Positions 31,503-40,359 of a stretch of 64,000 nt of DNA are shown in pieces. How positions within the stretch are numbered: the first letter of the stretch is position 1; each line of letters starts with the position of its first letter. The position numbers and the translations under genes were made by a program. A model generated the notes under the pieces. That model ran no database searches, was not told where the DNA came from, and worked only from the letters and a program-made list of their open reading frames with translations. The stretch spans positions 62,001 to 126,000 of the forward strand of contig NZ_KZ626846.1 of the NCBI RefSeq assembly GCF_002911015.1. Direction: 5' to 3'. This stretch comes from Streptomyces populi. GTDB lineage: Bacteria > Actinomycetota > Actinomycetes > Streptomycetales > Streptomycetaceae.

Positions 31503-33848
31503 ATGACCACGACGACACCCGCGCGCGGCCGACGGCGCGCCCCCTCCAGGATGGAACGGGCCGCCGGCCGGGCCGCCGCACTACAGAAACCCCGTGTCAT
31601 CCTCGCCCTGCTGCTCCTGCTGGCGCTCGGCAGCGTGATGCTGCTCGACGGCTACCTGCGCTCCGAGATCGGCAACGACGCCCGGGTGCGCGACGGCGCG
31701 GCCTACGACGAGGTCCCCCGGAAGATCCTCGACGGCGGGCCCATCCTGACGTTCTCCGGCGGCACCGCGAAGACGCAGTCCGTGCCGAAGAAGACCATCG
31801 TGCTGACCTTCGACGACGGTCCGACCGCGAACTGGACGCCCGAAGTCCTCGAGGTCCTGGAGGAGAACGACGTCCAGGGCACCTTCTTCATGGTCGGCTC
31901 GATGGTCTCCCGCTACCCGGACGTGGTGAGGACCCTGGTGGACCAGGGCAACGAGGTCGGCATCCACACCTTCACCCACGTCGACCTCTCCTACCAGAGC
32001 ACCGCGCGCCTCCGGCGTGAGCTGAAGCAGACGCAGCTGGCCCTCGCGGGTGCGGCCGGTGTCACCACCACGCTGTTCCGCGCCCCGTACTCGTCGGAGA
32101 TCAGCGCCGTCGACAACTACAGCTGGCCCGTCTACAAGGAGCTCGGCGGTCTCGGCTACACCAGCGTCTTCGTCGACACCGACAGCGACGACTGGAAGAA
32201 GCCGGGCGTCTCGAAGATCGTCCGGTGGGCGACGCCGAAGAACGGCCAGGGTGCCATCGTCCTCATGCACGACGCCGGCGGCGACCGCTCGCAGACGGTC
32301 GCGGCGCTCGGCGCGTACATCAAGAAGATGAAGGCGAAGGGCTACACCTTCACCACCGTCAGCGGTGCCCGGGCCGAGCTGGACCGGGCCGCGGCGGCGG
32401 CCCGCGGCACCGGGGGGACCGCGGGGACCGCAGGGTCGCGTCAGGTCCCGGGACAGCGGACGGACGGACAGCGGTCCGGCCCGGGTTCGGCCGGGACGGA
32501 TCCGGCCGCCGGTGCCGGCACCGGCGCGGGCGGTGCCGCGCAGGCCGCCCAGCGGAAGGCCACCGGCGCGACCCTCTACGAGGGCAAGGCACTCGTCTAC
32601 GCCGTGGCGGTCGCCGAATGGGTCGTACCGGCGCTTTCCTGGTTCCTCGCCGTCGTCGGCGTCGCCGTCATGGGCCGGTTCGCGATGATGCTGGTCCTCG
32701 CCCGCCGTCACCACCGGCAGCGCAACCGCCGGCGCGGCCGGGGCGGGGGGTTCCGCTGGGGACCGGCGGTCACCCGGCCGGTGACCGTGATCGTGCCCGC
32801 GTACAACGAGAAGGAATGCATCGCCAACACCCTGAAGTCGCTCGCCATGAGCACGCACCCGATCGAGATCATCGTGGTCGACGACGGTTCCGAGGACGGC
32901 ACGGCCGAGATCGCCGAGTCGCTCGGCATGCCGAACGTCCGGGTCATCAGGCAGGAGAACGCGGGCAAGCCCGCCGCGCTCAACAACGGTGTCCGCAACG
33001 CCCGTCACGACATCGTCGTGATGATGGACGGCGACACCGTCTTCGAGCCGGACGCCGTGCACCAGCTCGTCCAGCCCTTCGCCGACCCGGAGATCGGGGC
33101 GGTCGCGGGCAACGCCAAGGTCGGCAACCGCGACACGCTGATCGGCGCCTGGCAGCACATCGAGTACGTGATGGGCTTCAACCTCGACCGCCGCATGTAC
33201 GACCTGCTGCGCTGCATGCCCACCATTCCCGGTGCGATCGGCGCGTTCCGCAGGGACGCCGTGCTGGAGGTCGGGGGGATGAGCGAGGACACGCTCGCCG
33301 AGGACACCGACATCACCATCGCCATGCACCGCGCGGGATGGCGGGTCGTCTACCAGGAGCACGCCAAGGCCTGGACGGAGGCGCCCGGTTCGCTCAAGCA
33401 GCTCTGGTCGCAGCGCTACCGCTGGTCGTACGGCACCATGCAGGCGCTGTGGAAGCACCGCAAGTCCCTCACGGACAAGGGGCCTTCGGGCCGGTTCGGA
33501 CGCGTGGGCATGCCCCTGGTGGTGCTCTTCCAGATCGTCACGCCGGTCTTCGCGCCGCTCATCGACGTGTTCACCGTCTATTCGATGATCTTCGTGGACT
33601 TCCGGGCCGCGCTGCTCGCCTGGCTGGCCGTTCTCGCGGTCCAACTGGTCTGCGCCGCCTACGCGTTCCGGCTCGACCGGGAGAAGTACCGCTACCTCGC
33701 GATGCTGCCGCTACAGCAACTCGCCTACCGCCAGATGATGTACCTGGTTCTGATCCACTCCTGCGTCACGGCTCTGACCGGCGGCCGCCTCCGCTGGCAG
33801 AAGCTCAAGCGCACGGGCGAGGTCGGGACCCCGGCAGGAGTGAACTAG
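31503..33848 (+). CDS. Fused polysaccharide deacetylase (NodB, CE4) and family 2 glycosyltransferase
   Basis: A 781-residue membrane protein with two enzymes. After a membrane helix near 30-50, the NodB domain (about 95-290) has TFDDGPT, H155 and H159 in IHTFTHVDL, RAPYSSE, DTDSDDW and VLMHDAGGDR. It would act on the outer face to remove N-acetyl groups. A Gly/Ala/Gln-rich linker and a membrane helix lead to the GT2 domain (from about 420) with VIVPAYNE, VVDDGSEDG, MMDGDT, EDTD and QRYRW (Q637). This is a processive synthase of the chitin/cellulose/PNAG type, followed by membrane helices. The organisation suggests that a beta-linked N-acetylhexosamine polymer is made and deacetylated by one protein. 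Confidence 0.95.
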   Translation: MTTTTPARGRRRAPSRMERAAGRAAALQKPRVILALLLLLALGSVMLLDGYLRSEIGNDARVRDGAAYDEVPRKILDGGPILTFSGGTAKTQSVPKKTIVLTFDDGPTANWTPEVLEVLEENDVQGTFFMVGSMVSRYPDVVRTLVDQGNEVGIHTFTHVDLSYQSTARLRRELKQTQLALAGAAGVTTTLFRAPYSSEISAVDNYSWPVYKELGGLGYTSVFVDTDSDDWKKPGVSKIVRWATPKNGQGAIVLMHDAGGDRSQTVAALGAYIKKMKAKGYTFTTVSGARAELDRAAAAARGTGGTAGTAGSRQVPGQRTDGQRSGPGSAGTDPAAGAGTGAGGAAQAAQRKATGATLYEGKALVYAVAVAEWVVPALSWFLAVVGVAVMGRFAMMLVLARRHHRQRNRRRGRGGGFRWGPAVTRPVTVIVPAYNEKECIANTLKSLAMSTHPIEIIVVDDGSEDGTAEIAESLGMPNVRVIRQENAGKPAALNNGVRNARHDIVVMMDGDTVFEPDAVHQLVQPFADPEIGAVAGNAKVGNRDTLIGAWQHIEYVMGFNLDRRMYDLLRCMPTIPGAIGAFRRDAVLEVGGMSEDTLAEDTDITIAMHRAGWRVVYQEHAKAWTEAPGSLKQLWSQRYRWSYGTMQALWKHRKSLTDKGPSGRFGRVGMPLVVLFQIVTPVFAPLIDVFTVYSMIFVDFRAALLAWLAVLAVQLVCAAYAFRLDREKYRYLAMLPLQQLAYRQMMYLVLIHSCVTALTGGRLRWQKLKRTGEVGTPAGVN

Positions 33849-35231
33849 ATGAGCTGGGGCGCGGAGCAGCAGGGGCAGGGACACGACGGCGGGTACGGGC
33901 ACGGCTCCGGGTACGACGGCGGGCACGGTCAGGGCCCCGCGTACGGGTACGACCCCGGGTACGGGCTCCCGTACGACCGGACCCCGTCGTACGGGCAGCC
34001 GACGGCGTACGGGCAGGCGGTGTCGTACGAGGAGCCGGTGTCGTACGAGGAGCAGTGGCAGTACGTTCCCGGGCCGGAGGAACCTGCCCCGACGAAGGCG
34101 GAGGCGGAGGCCGAGGCGGAGGCGGTGACGACGGAGGCCGCGGCGACCGAGCCGCCCCCGGTCCCGTCCCCGCCGCCTTCCCCCGAGAAGGGAGCGGGGG
34201 GCGCCCGGGACCGCTACTTCGACGCCCTGCGCGCCGTCGCCCTGGTCCGTGTCGTCACGTACCACACCTTCGGCTGGGCCTGGGCGGGACTGGTCTTCCC
34301 GTCGATGGGCGTGATGTTCGCGCTCGCCGGCACGCTGATGGCCAAGTCCCTGGAGCGTCCCGCGATCGGGGTGGTCCGGAGCCGGATGCGGCGCCTGCTG
34401 CCGCCGTTCTGGTTCTGGGGCCTCCTCGTCGTGCTGGCGATGATGATCCACGGCTGGATGCCGGGCTGGCAGATCGTGTTCTGGATCGTCCCGGTCGGGG
34501 ACCCCCCGGGCGACCAGTGGGGCGCGCAGGCCTGGGAGATCCTCTGGTACCTGCGCACGTACCTCTGGTTCGTGCTGCTCTCGCCCCTGCTGCTGAAGAT
34601 CTTCCGCAGGGCCCCGGTTCCGGCGCTGCTCGTCTCGCTCGTCCCGATCGTGGTCTTCCAGTACGGCTGGCAGCCGCCCTACGACCGCTTCGGCAGCGCC
34701 CTCACGGACCTCGCCACCTATCTCTTCTGCTGGCTCGCCGGCTTCGCCCACCGCGAGGGGGTGCTCCGGCGCCTGAGGCCGTCCGCGGTGGTCCTCGCCT
34801 CGCTGGCCGCCCTCGCGTACGGCGGCTGGTACGCCCTCGCGCACCGGTCGGAGTTCGGCACGTACGACCTCGACGAGATCCCCCTCGCCCAGGCCTTCTG
34901 GTCGGCGGGCTTCGTGACGCTGCTCATGTGCTTCAAGGCGTACCACGACGTCGACTTCGCCTGGCTCGCCCGCTTCGAGCGGCTCGACCGCGTGGTGACG
35001 GTCTTCAACGCGCGCGCGGTCACGATCTACCTCTGGCACGAGATCGCGCTGGTCCTGGCCGTCCCGCTGATCGACCAGTTCTGGAAGGTGCCGGCCTTCG
35101 AGAAGTGGCTGCCCCTGGAGAGCCAGTGGTTCATGTTCGCCGTCGGCTGGGTGCTGATCTGGATCGCGATCCTCCTGTTCGGCTGGGTCGAGGACCTGGC
35201 CGCCCGGAAGAGGCCCCGGCTGCTGCCGTAG
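33849..35231 (+). CDS. Membrane acyltransferase 3 family protein
   Basis: A 460-residue membrane protein; its ATG directly follows the stop of the glycosyltransferase gene. The first 120 residues are a Gly/Tyr/Pro-rich repetitive cytoplasmic tail (repeating YGxGxGYDxG, later [11 protein letters not shown]), then about ten membrane helices beginning '[21 protein letters not shown]', the acyltransferase 3 signature with Arg and His in the first helix. Such proteins transfer acetyl or other acyl groups to extracytoplasmic polysaccharides, here presumably the product of the preceding enzyme. The tail is probably disordered and may bind other proteins at the tip. Confidence 0.88.
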   Translation: MSWGAEQQGQGHDGGYGHGSGYDGGHGQGPAYGYDPGYGLPYDRTPSYGQPTAYGQAVSYEEPVSYEEQWQYVPGPEEPAPTKAEAEAEAEAVTTEAAATEPPPVPSPPPSPEKGAGGARDRYFDALRAVALVRVVTYHTFGWAWAGLVFPSMGVMFALAGTLMAKSLERPAIGVVRSRMRRLLPPFWFWGLLVVLAMMIHGWMPGWQIVFWIVPVGDPPGDQWGAQAWEILWYLRTYLWFVLLSPLLLKIFRRAPVPALLVSLVPIVVFQYGWQPPYDRFGSALTDLATYLFCWLAGFAHREGVLRRLRPSAVVLASLAALAYGGWYALAHRSEFGTYDLDEIPLAQAFWSAGFVTLLMCFKAYHDVDFAWLARFERLDRVVTVFNARAVTIYLWHEIALVLAVPLIDQFWKVPAFEKWLPLESQWFMFAVGWVLIWIAILLFGWVEDLAARKRPRLLP

Positions 35232-35352
35232 CGGCCCGGAGACCGTCCGGAACCGGCGTCCGGCCCCCTGCCCGTACCCCCTGCGGACGCGGCGGCGGAA
35301 ATCACCGCCGCGTCCGCGGCCGGGCGCCGGAGAGCCGTCCGGCCCCTGCTGC

Positions 35353-35358
35353 CACAAT
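35353..35358 (+). promoter_or_regulatory. -10 element for a leaderless menG transcript
   Basis: CACAAT at 35353-35358 ends six bases before the GTG of menG, with no Shine-Dalgarno between them. This places the start point on or next to the initiation codon, as in the many leaderless Streptomyces mRNAs. The -35 region is not well conserved. Confidence 0.5.
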
Positions 35359-35364
35359 GGGACC

Positions 35365-36060
35365 GTGACCCGCGCATCCCTGGACAAGCAGCCGCACGAA
35401 GTCGCCTCGATGTTCGACGACGTGGCGGAACGGTACGACCTGACGAACGACCTGCTGTCGCTCGGCCAGGACCGGGCGTGGCGCAAGGAGGTCGCGAAGG
35501 CGGTCGACGCGCGCCCCGCGCAGAAGATCCTCGACCTCGCGGCCGGCACCGCGACCTCGTCGCTCCCCTTCGCCCGCACCGGCGCGTACGTGGTCCCCTG
35601 CGACTTCTCCCTCGGCATGCTCCGCGTCGGCAAGCGGAACCACCCCTGGCTGCCGCTGACCGCCGGTGACGCGACGAAGCTGCCCTTCAAGGACGACACG
35701 TTCGACGCCGTCACGATCTCCTTCGGGCTGCGCAACGTCCAGGACACCGACACCGCGCTCCGCGAGCTGTACCGCGTGACCAGGCCGGGCGGGCGCGTCG
35801 TGATCTGCGAGTTCTCGCACCCCACCTGGGCGCCGTTCCGCACGGTCTACACCGAGTACCTGATGCGCGCGCTGCCCCCGGTCGCCCGGGCCGCCTCCTC
35901 CAACCCCGACGCGTACGTCTACCTCGCCGAGTCCATCCGCGCCTGGCCGACCCAGCCGGAACTGGCCCAGCGGCTGATCGGGGCCGGCTGGTCGAAGGTG
36001 GCCTGGCGCAACCTCACGGGCGGCATCGTGGCCCTCCACCGGGGCTACAAGCAGGCCTGA
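35365..36060 (+). CDS. menG: Demethylmenaquinone methyltransferase (MenG/UbiE family)
   Basis: A 231-residue SAM-dependent methyltransferase that adds the C-methyl group in the last step of menaquinone synthesis. It has the SAM-binding motif [12 protein letters not shown], the opening '[20 protein letters not shown]' and the family blocks '[14 protein letters not shown]' and '[14 protein letters not shown]'. The length is standard. The gene is not cotranscribed with mqnC, which lies 6 kb upstream, but both serve the same pathway. GTG 35365 is the likely start of a leaderless mRNA. Confidence 0.95.
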   Translation: MTRASLDKQPHEVASMFDDVAERYDLTNDLLSLGQDRAWRKEVAKAVDARPAQKILDLAAGTATSSLPFARTGAYVVPCDFSLGMLRVGKRNHPWLPLTAGDATKLPFKDDTFDAVTISFGLRNVQDTDTALRELYRVTRPGGRVVICEFSHPTWAPFRTVYTEYLMRALPPVARAASSNPDAYVYLAESIRAWPTQPELAQRLIGAGWSKVAWRNLTGGIVALHRGYKQA

Positions 36061-36076
36061 CCCCGTTCGCGGGACC

Positions 36077-36099
36077 GCGGGGCCGACGACCGGCCCCGC
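36077..36099 (+). terminator. Terminator between menG and the PASTA gene
   Basis: A perfect nine-base stem, GCGGGGCCG at 36077-36085 with CGGCCCCGC at 36091-36099, has a five-base loop. It lies between convergent genes 17 bases after the menG stop and can work in both directions. No T tract, as usual in Streptomyces. Confidence 0.7.
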
Positions 36100-36122
36100 C
36101 CCCGGGAACCTGTCGACGGCGG

Positions 36123-36455
36123 CTACCCGATGACCTCGAACGGGTCGCCGGGCAGGTCGAGTTCGCGGCGCAGCCCGCCCGACGGCGGACGGGGCGGACG
36201 CGGTTCACGCACTCCGGCGCCGCCCTCCGCGTCCCCGAGGTCGAACCACACCGTGACGACGGCTCCGCGCGGCACCTCGGCCCCGGGCTGCGGAAATTGA
36301 CGTACGACGTAGTCGACGACCGTCCGATGGAAATCGGGCCGGTCGGGCGCGGCGAGCAGAACACCGCGAGCCTCTGCCGTCTCACGCGCGTCCATGGCCA
36401 TCAGACCGACGAGCCGCGGTACACGCACTTCGGGTGTCTTGGGTGTTATGCGCAC
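36123..36455 (-). CDS. Small PASTA-domain protein
   Basis: A protein of about 110 residues containing one PASTA-like domain: VPRLVGLMAMDARETAEARG, then PDFHRTVVDYVVRQFPQPG and AEVPRGAVVTVWFDLG. PASTA domains in Stk kinases and PBPs bind peptidoglycan, but there is no signal peptide or membrane helix here, so it may act inside the cell as a small stand-alone domain. GTG 36455 (VRITPKTPEVRV) with GGGGTGA upstream was chosen; an ATG at 36515 would add 20 residues of low complexity. It lies 45 bases downstream of the divergent-side acetyltransferase on the same strand. Confidence 0.7.
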   Translation of the reverse strand: MRITPKTPEVRVPRLVGLMAMDARETAEARGVLLAAPDRPDFHRTVVDYVVRQFPQPGAEVPRGAVVTVWFDLGDAEGGAGVREPRPPRPPSGGLRRELDLPGDPFEVIG

Positions 36456-36560
36456 GGACGTCACCCCCAGCGGTACCGGAAGGGTAAGCCTCGCCCGTGC
36501 CCTTCCGGAAGCCATGGGGAGACGCGCCGGGCTCCGGTACGGGGCCGGCCCCGGCGACGG

Positions 36561-37067
36561 TCACAGGGCCAGCCGGTAGCGGTGCCCCTCCTGCCGGGAC
36601 GAGGGCAGCGTGAACCGTTCCGCGAGCTCCATGCCGAGCCGCTTCGTCACCGCGATGGAACGGGCGTTGCCCGCGTTGACCATGGCGACGACGTCCGTGA
36701 CGCCCGCCGCGCGGACCCGCTCCAGGGTGATGCGCGCCGCCGCCGTGACGTACCCCTTGCCCCAGTGCGCCCGCCCCAGCCGCCAGCCGATCTCGATCTT
36801 CCCGGCCGGACCCCAGGAGTGCGGCCACGGCTGCGCGCCGGTGAAGCCCAGCACCTCGTCCCCGGGACCGAGCACCGTCCACAGGCAGAACCCGTACTCC
36901 GCGTCGTGCCGCCGCTGGCGCGCCGTGAGTTCCTCGTAGACGGACCGCTCGGCCGCGCGGCCCCCGTGGAACTCCATGACCTCGGGGTCGTCGAAGACCC
37001 GGTGCCATTCGAGGGCGTCCTCGTCGGTGGGGACGCGCAGTCGTACAGCGGGGAGAGCTCGGTTCAC
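36561..37067 (-). CDS. GNAT-family N-acetyltransferase
   Basis: A 168-residue acetyltransferase of the RimJ/RimL-like group. The acetyl-CoA loop is 'RLGRAHWGKGYVTAAAR', followed by the typical NAGNARSIAVTKRLGMEL segment. N-terminal 'LRVPTDEDALEWHRVFDDPE' is also usual for this group, which acetylates protein N-termini or small amines; the substrate cannot be deduced. GTG start at 37067. It is transcribed away from the MenJ-like gene. Confidence 0.85.
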   Translation of the reverse strand: MNRALPAVRLRVPTDEDALEWHRVFDDPEVMEFHGGRAAERSVYEELTARQRRHDAEYGFCLWTVLGPGDEVLGFTGAQPWPHSWGPAGKIEIGWRLGRAHWGKGYVTAAARITLERVRAAGVTDVVAMVNAGNARSIAVTKRLGMELAERFTLPSSRQEGHRYRLAL

Positions 37068-37104
37068 GGGGCAGCCCTTCAGCCGGGTGATCGGTACCGC
37101 TGCA

Positions 37105-37110
37105 TAGACT
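37105..37110 (+). promoter_or_regulatory. -10 element of the MenJ-like gene
   Basis: TAGACT at 37105-37110 matches the -10 consensus and would start transcription near 37117, after the ATG at 37115. This supports the GTG at 37166, with GGGGAG upstream, as the true start of translation. Confidence 0.5.
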
Positions 37111-37165
37111 GCCCATGTCCAGTGCCCGTCGGCACGTTGATTTCGAGTCTTGGGGAGACCCCGCC

Positions 37166-38467
37166 GTGACCGAGCCCCAGCCCCTCTCCGAGAACACCGC
37201 CGACGTCATCGTCGTCGGGGCCGGGCCAGCCGGCTCCACCACCGCCTACTACCTGGCGAAGGCGGGGCTCGACGTCCTGCTCCTGGAGAAGACGGCCTTC
37301 CCGCGCGAGAAGGTCTGCGGTGACGGGCTGACCCCGCGCGCCACCAAGCAGCTGGTGTCGATGGGCATCGACATCTCCGAGGAGGCCGGCTGGCTCCGCA
37401 ACAAGGGTCTGCGCATCATCGGCGGCGGTGTGCGCCTCCAGCTCGACTGGCCGGATCTCGCCTCCTTCCCCGACTACGGACTCGTGCGCAAGCGCGACGA
37501 CTTCGACGAGCAGCTCGCGCGGCAGGCGCAGAAGGCGGGCGCGCGGCTGTACGAGCGCTGCAACGTCGGCGCCCCGGTCCTCGACGAGCGCACCGGCCGG
37601 ATCGTCGGCGTGCACGCCAAGCTGGGCGACGCCGACTCCAAGGAGAAGCGGGAGGTGACCTTCCGCGCCCCGCTGGTGGTGGCCGCGGACGGGAACTCCA
37701 GCCGTCTCTCCCTCGCGATGGGCCTGCACCGCCGCGAGGACCGCCCGATGGGCGTCGCCGTCCGCACGTACTTCACCTCGCCGCGCCACGACGACGACTA
37801 CCTGGAGTCGTGGCTGGAGCTGTGGGACCGCCGGGGCGCCGAGGACCGTCTGCTGCCCGGTTACGGATGGATCTTCGGCATGGGCGACGGCACCTCGAAC
37901 GTCGGCCTCGGCGTCCTCAACACCTCCGACTCCTTCAAGGAGCTCGACTGGCGCGAGGTCCTGAAGGCCTGGTGCGCCTCGATGCCGGAGGACTGGGGCT
38001 ACACCCCCGAGAACATGACCGGCCCGATCCGCGGCGCGGCCCTGCCGATGGCCTTCAACCGCCAGCCGCACTACACCAAGGGCCTGCTGCTGGTGGGTGA
38101 CGCCGGCGGCCTGGTGAACCCCTTCAACGGCGAGGGCATCGCCTACGCCATGGAGTCCGGCCAGATCGCGGCCGACGTCATCGTCCAGGCCCACGCGCGC
38201 GCCACCCCCGGCCAGCGCGAACTGGCCCTCCACCGCTACCCGCGCGTCCTCAAGGACACCTACGGCGGCTACTACACGCTCGGCCGCGCCTTCGTGAAGC
38301 TCATCGGCAACCCGAAGGTCATGAAGATCGCCACGCAGCGCGGTCTGACCCACCCGATGCTGATGAAGTTCACCCTGAAGATGCTCGCGAACCTCACCGA
38401 CCCGACGGGCGGCGACGCGATGGACCGCATCATCAACGGCCTCTCGAAGGTGGCCCCGAAGGCCTGA
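37166..38467 (+). CDS. FAD-dependent geranylgeranyl reductase family protein (MenJ-like menaquinone reductase)
   Basis: A 433-residue flavoprotein. The FAD-binding Rossmann motif is ADVIVVGAGPAGSTTAYYLA, with LEKTAFPREKVCGDGLTPRA next; the C-terminal 'LLLVGDAGGLVNPFNGEGIA' binds the flavin pyrophosphate. In mycobacteria the homolog MenJ saturates one isoprene unit of menaquinone; in Streptomyces the same family makes partly hydrogenated MK-9. Location near menG and directly ahead of the nuo region supports a menaquinone role. An alternative is reduction of other geranylgeranyl lipids. GTG 37166 is preceded by GGGGAGACCCC. Confidence 0.85.
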   Translation: MTEPQPLSENTADVIVVGAGPAGSTTAYYLAKAGLDVLLLEKTAFPREKVCGDGLTPRATKQLVSMGIDISEEAGWLRNKGLRIIGGGVRLQLDWPDLASFPDYGLVRKRDDFDEQLARQAQKAGARLYERCNVGAPVLDERTGRIVGVHAKLGDADSKEKREVTFRAPLVVAADGNSSRLSLAMGLHRREDRPMGVAVRTYFTSPRHDDDYLESWLELWDRRGAEDRLLPGYGWIFGMGDGTSNVGLGVLNTSDSFKELDWREVLKAWCASMPEDWGYTPENMTGPIRGAALPMAFNRQPHYTKGLLLVGDAGGLVNPFNGEGIAYAMESGQIAADVIVQAHARATPGQRELALHRYPRVLKDTYGGYYTLGRAFVKLIGNPKVMKIATQRGLTHPMLMKFTLKMLANLTDPTGGDAMDRIINGLSKVAPKA

Positions 38468-38514
38468 CCGCGCGCGGGGGACCGCCCGGACGGTCACCCG
38501 GCGGCCTCCCGGCC

Positions 38515-38593
38515 GTCCGGGCCGACGTCCGGGCCGACGTCCGGGCCGACGTCCGGGCCGACGTCCGGGCCGACGTCCGGGCCGACGTCCGGG
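38515..38593. repeat. Tandem 12-bp repeat, about 6.5 perfect copies
   Basis: The unit GTCCGGGCCGAC occurs six times without a mismatch, followed by a partial copy. The unit itself contains CGGGCCG, so each copy can pair with its neighbours. Such G/C tandem repeats readily change copy number by slippage. Location just after the MenJ-like gene suggests a spacer or transcription-end function. Confidence 0.9.
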
Positions 38594-38754
38594 CGGTCAC
38601 CGGGACGGCCGCGGCCCGGCGGCGCGACGGGTCACCACCCGCTCGCGCCGCTCGGCCGCGTGCGCTCCTGGGGCGCCCTTCCGCTCCCTCCGGGAGGGAG
38701 GTGAGGAGAGCCGCCGCCGACAAGGCACCGGAACCGGTCCTTCGGACAGCCCGA

Positions 38755-38784
38755 AGGGCCGCTCCCCGCACAGGAAGCGGCCCT
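38755..38784. terminator. Bidirectional terminator between the MenJ-like and NlpC/P60 genes
   Basis: AGGGCCGCT at 38755-38763 pairs with AGCGGCCCT at 38776-38784 (nine bases, 12-base loop). It lies just beyond the stop of the minus-strand hydrolase gene and downstream of the plus-strand reductase gene. Confidence 0.7.
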
Positions 38785-38802
38785 CCGGGAGTCACTCGCG
38801 GG

Positions 38803-39606
38803 TCAGAGCACGCGCACCGCGCCCGTGGCCGGGTAGCCCGAGAGGTCCTGGATCACGACGCCCTTGGAGGGGTTGGCCGCGTCGAGGTACTGCCCGTTAC
38901 CGATGTACACACCGACGTGGTAGGCCGAACCCGCCGCACCCCAGTACAGAATGTCGCCGACCTGGACATTGGACAGGGAAACCGGCGTACCGGACACCGA
39001 CTGGTCCTGGGAGACGCGCGGCAGGTCGACGCCGACCTGCTTGAACGCCGCCTGCACCAGACCGGAGCAGTCCCACGCGTTGGGTCCGGTGCCGCCCATG
39101 ACGTACGCGTCGCCGACCTGCGCCTTGAGGAAGGCGATGACGGTCGCGACACTGCCGCTGGCCGGGGCCGCGACGCTCGTGGACGTGGACGCGCTCGCCG
39201 ACAGGGTGGTCCGCGCCGAGGAACGGGAGACGGCGTCGGCCGCGGCGGCCTTGCGCGCGGCTTCCGCCTTCTTCTTGGCCTCGGCCTTCTTCTTGGCCTC
39301 GGCCAGGTCGGCCTTGGCCTGCTTGGCGGCCTTGGCGGCGGCCGCGTCTCGCTCCGCCTGCAGCTCGTAGTCGGCCGCGGCCTGCTGGGTGGCGTCCGCG
39401 GACTGCGCGACCTGGGTGGCCAGGTCGGCCGTCAGGGTCGGCAGCTCCATGATCTGGGTGACGGGCTCGGCGGCGCTCGCCGAACCCGCTGCCGCGGCCA
39501 CTGCCAGGGTGCTGAGGACGCCACCGGCAACTCCGGCGCGCATCGCGAGCGACGGGGCGTTGCGACGGGGCTTCCGGTGGCTTCGTATGGGTGCGGTGTG
39601 GGACAT
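38803..39606 (-). CDS. Secreted NlpC/P60 peptidoglycan endopeptidase
   Basis: A 267-residue exported cell-wall hydrolase. After a signal peptide (hydrophobic VAGGVLSTLAVAAAAGSASA, cleaved near SASAAEP) comes a coiled-coil region of about residues 60-115 rich in Ala, Lys and Glu (AEAKKKAEAKKKAEAARKAA), then a linker and the NlpC/P60 domain. Catalytic Cys180 is in NAWDCSGLVQAAF, and the His is in 'SAYHVGVYIG'. Such enzymes cut peptide stems in peptidoglycan during growth and sporulation. ATG 39606 was chosen; starts at 39633 or 39663 are in frame but would put extra residues before the basic region. Transcribed away from nuoA. Confidence 0.92.
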   Translation of the reverse strand: MSHTAPIRSHRKPRRNAPSLAMRAGVAGGVLSTLAVAAAAGSASAAEPVTQIMELPTLTADLATQVAQSADATQQAAADYELQAERDAAAAKAAKQAKADLAEAKKKAEAKKKAEAARKAAAADAVSRSSARTTLSASASTSTSVAAPASGSVATVIAFLKAQVGDAYVMGGTGPNAWDCSGLVQAAFKQVGVDLPRVSQDQSVSGTPVSLSNVQVGDILYWGAAGSAYHVGVYIGNGQYLDAANPSKGVVIQDLSGYPATGAVRVL

Positions 39607-40214
39607 GGGTACTAGCGGTACCAGGGGCTCCTCCATACCTTCAAGAAACGTGTGGTGCGCCACAGTTGTTCAATCGGCCGCCGAATTCGTCGCCCGTCAC
39701 TCTTTATTGACGCCGTAACGGGCATTGCGGACACTGTCCATCAGGCCCGTGATCATGGCCTTTCAGTAATACGTCCGAATTGCCCCCCGCCTACCACCGG
39801 TTGAAGAGGATGGCCAAGCCCGGCTTATCTGACCCATAGGTAGATGTGGCGCAGGTCACGGAACGGTCACCCCGGCGGCCGCGTCCCGCGCGTGGAGCCC
39901 GCCCGCTCCCGGGTCGCCCCCGCTCGTGAATGCGTGCACGTGTCCACATCGGTCCCGCCGGTCCCTCCGAAGTGTGAACGCGGCCCTCTATCAAGCGGGT
40001 GCGTCCGACGCCAATTTGCATGCGAAGGAAGTCTCTTGATATTGAGACGACCCTCCGGGCCTGCGGCGATGAGCGAAAATGTCACGTCTGGTGATCGACC
40101 TGACGCTTCGAGTGTGAAGATCACTGCTCATCCGACTTCATGATCGTTCGTCAGGTGGTGGAGATCACAAAGCTAAGGGGATACCCCGTGTCGCAGATCA
40201 CAGACCGCCAGGCA

Positions 40215-40220
40215 TAAGAT
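40215..40220 (+). promoter_or_regulatory. -10 element of the nuo operon promoter
   Basis: TAAGAT at 40215-40220 is a good -10 hexamer. The -35 region (about 40191-40198) is weak, which fits a promoter dependent on a regulator or an alternative sigma factor. Transcription would start near 40227, giving a leader of about 133 bases before nuoA. Confidence 0.55.
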
Positions 40221-40236
40221 GCGAGGCAGTTGGGCT

Positions 40237-40252
40237 TGTGACCTGCTTCACA
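40237..40252 (+). promoter_or_regulatory. Rex operator (ROP) of the nuo operon
   Basis: The inverted repeat TGTGACCTGCTTCACA at 40237-40252 matches the Streptomyces Rex operator pattern TGTGAnnnnnnTCACA in all ten conserved bases, and an extra T/A flank is present on both sides. Rex is the NADH/NAD+ sensor that blocks respiratory genes when NADH is low and lets go when NADH rises. The site lies about ten bases downstream of the likely start of transcription, so binding would block the polymerase. Rex control of nuo has been reported in Streptomyces. Confidence 0.88.
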
Positions 40253-40359
40253 TGTCCGCGATCTTCGCCGGGACGGGCGGGGTTGGCGGTACGGACGGGG
40301 CAGGGGTGCAGGCTCGCCGAACCGCCACCAGTCAGTGCCGACTGAGAGGAGCGAGGAGC

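Larger units (their letters stand above)
38468..38802. other. Convergent intergenic region with tandem repeat and terminator
   Basis: No gene is supported. It holds the 12-base tandem repeat at 38515-38593 and the hairpin at 38755-38784. Both flanking genes point into it, so both transcripts should end here. Confidence 0.5.
39607..40359. other. Long divergent regulatory region between the hydrolase and nuoA
   Basis: No gene is supported in this 753-base stretch. The right end holds the nuo promoter and the Rex operator listed separately. The left side carries the leader and promoter of the hydrolase gene on the minus strand, with a stable inverted AAGCCCGGCTT near 39816. Several partial TGTGA/TCAC half-sites occur in 40040-40180. 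I looked for a c-di-AMP riboswitch here, as seen upstream of the LysM gene, and did not find one. Confidence 0.45.

Noticed and set aside
38515-38593. Possible CRISPR array
   Set aside because: The repeats are 12 bases and directly joined with no spacers, and no cas gene is nearby.
39607-40200. A second c-di-AMP riboswitch upstream of the NlpC/P60 gene
   Set aside because: The minus-strand leader lacks the ordered ydaO blocks found at 63086-63262; only an isolated GGGGTGACC occurs.
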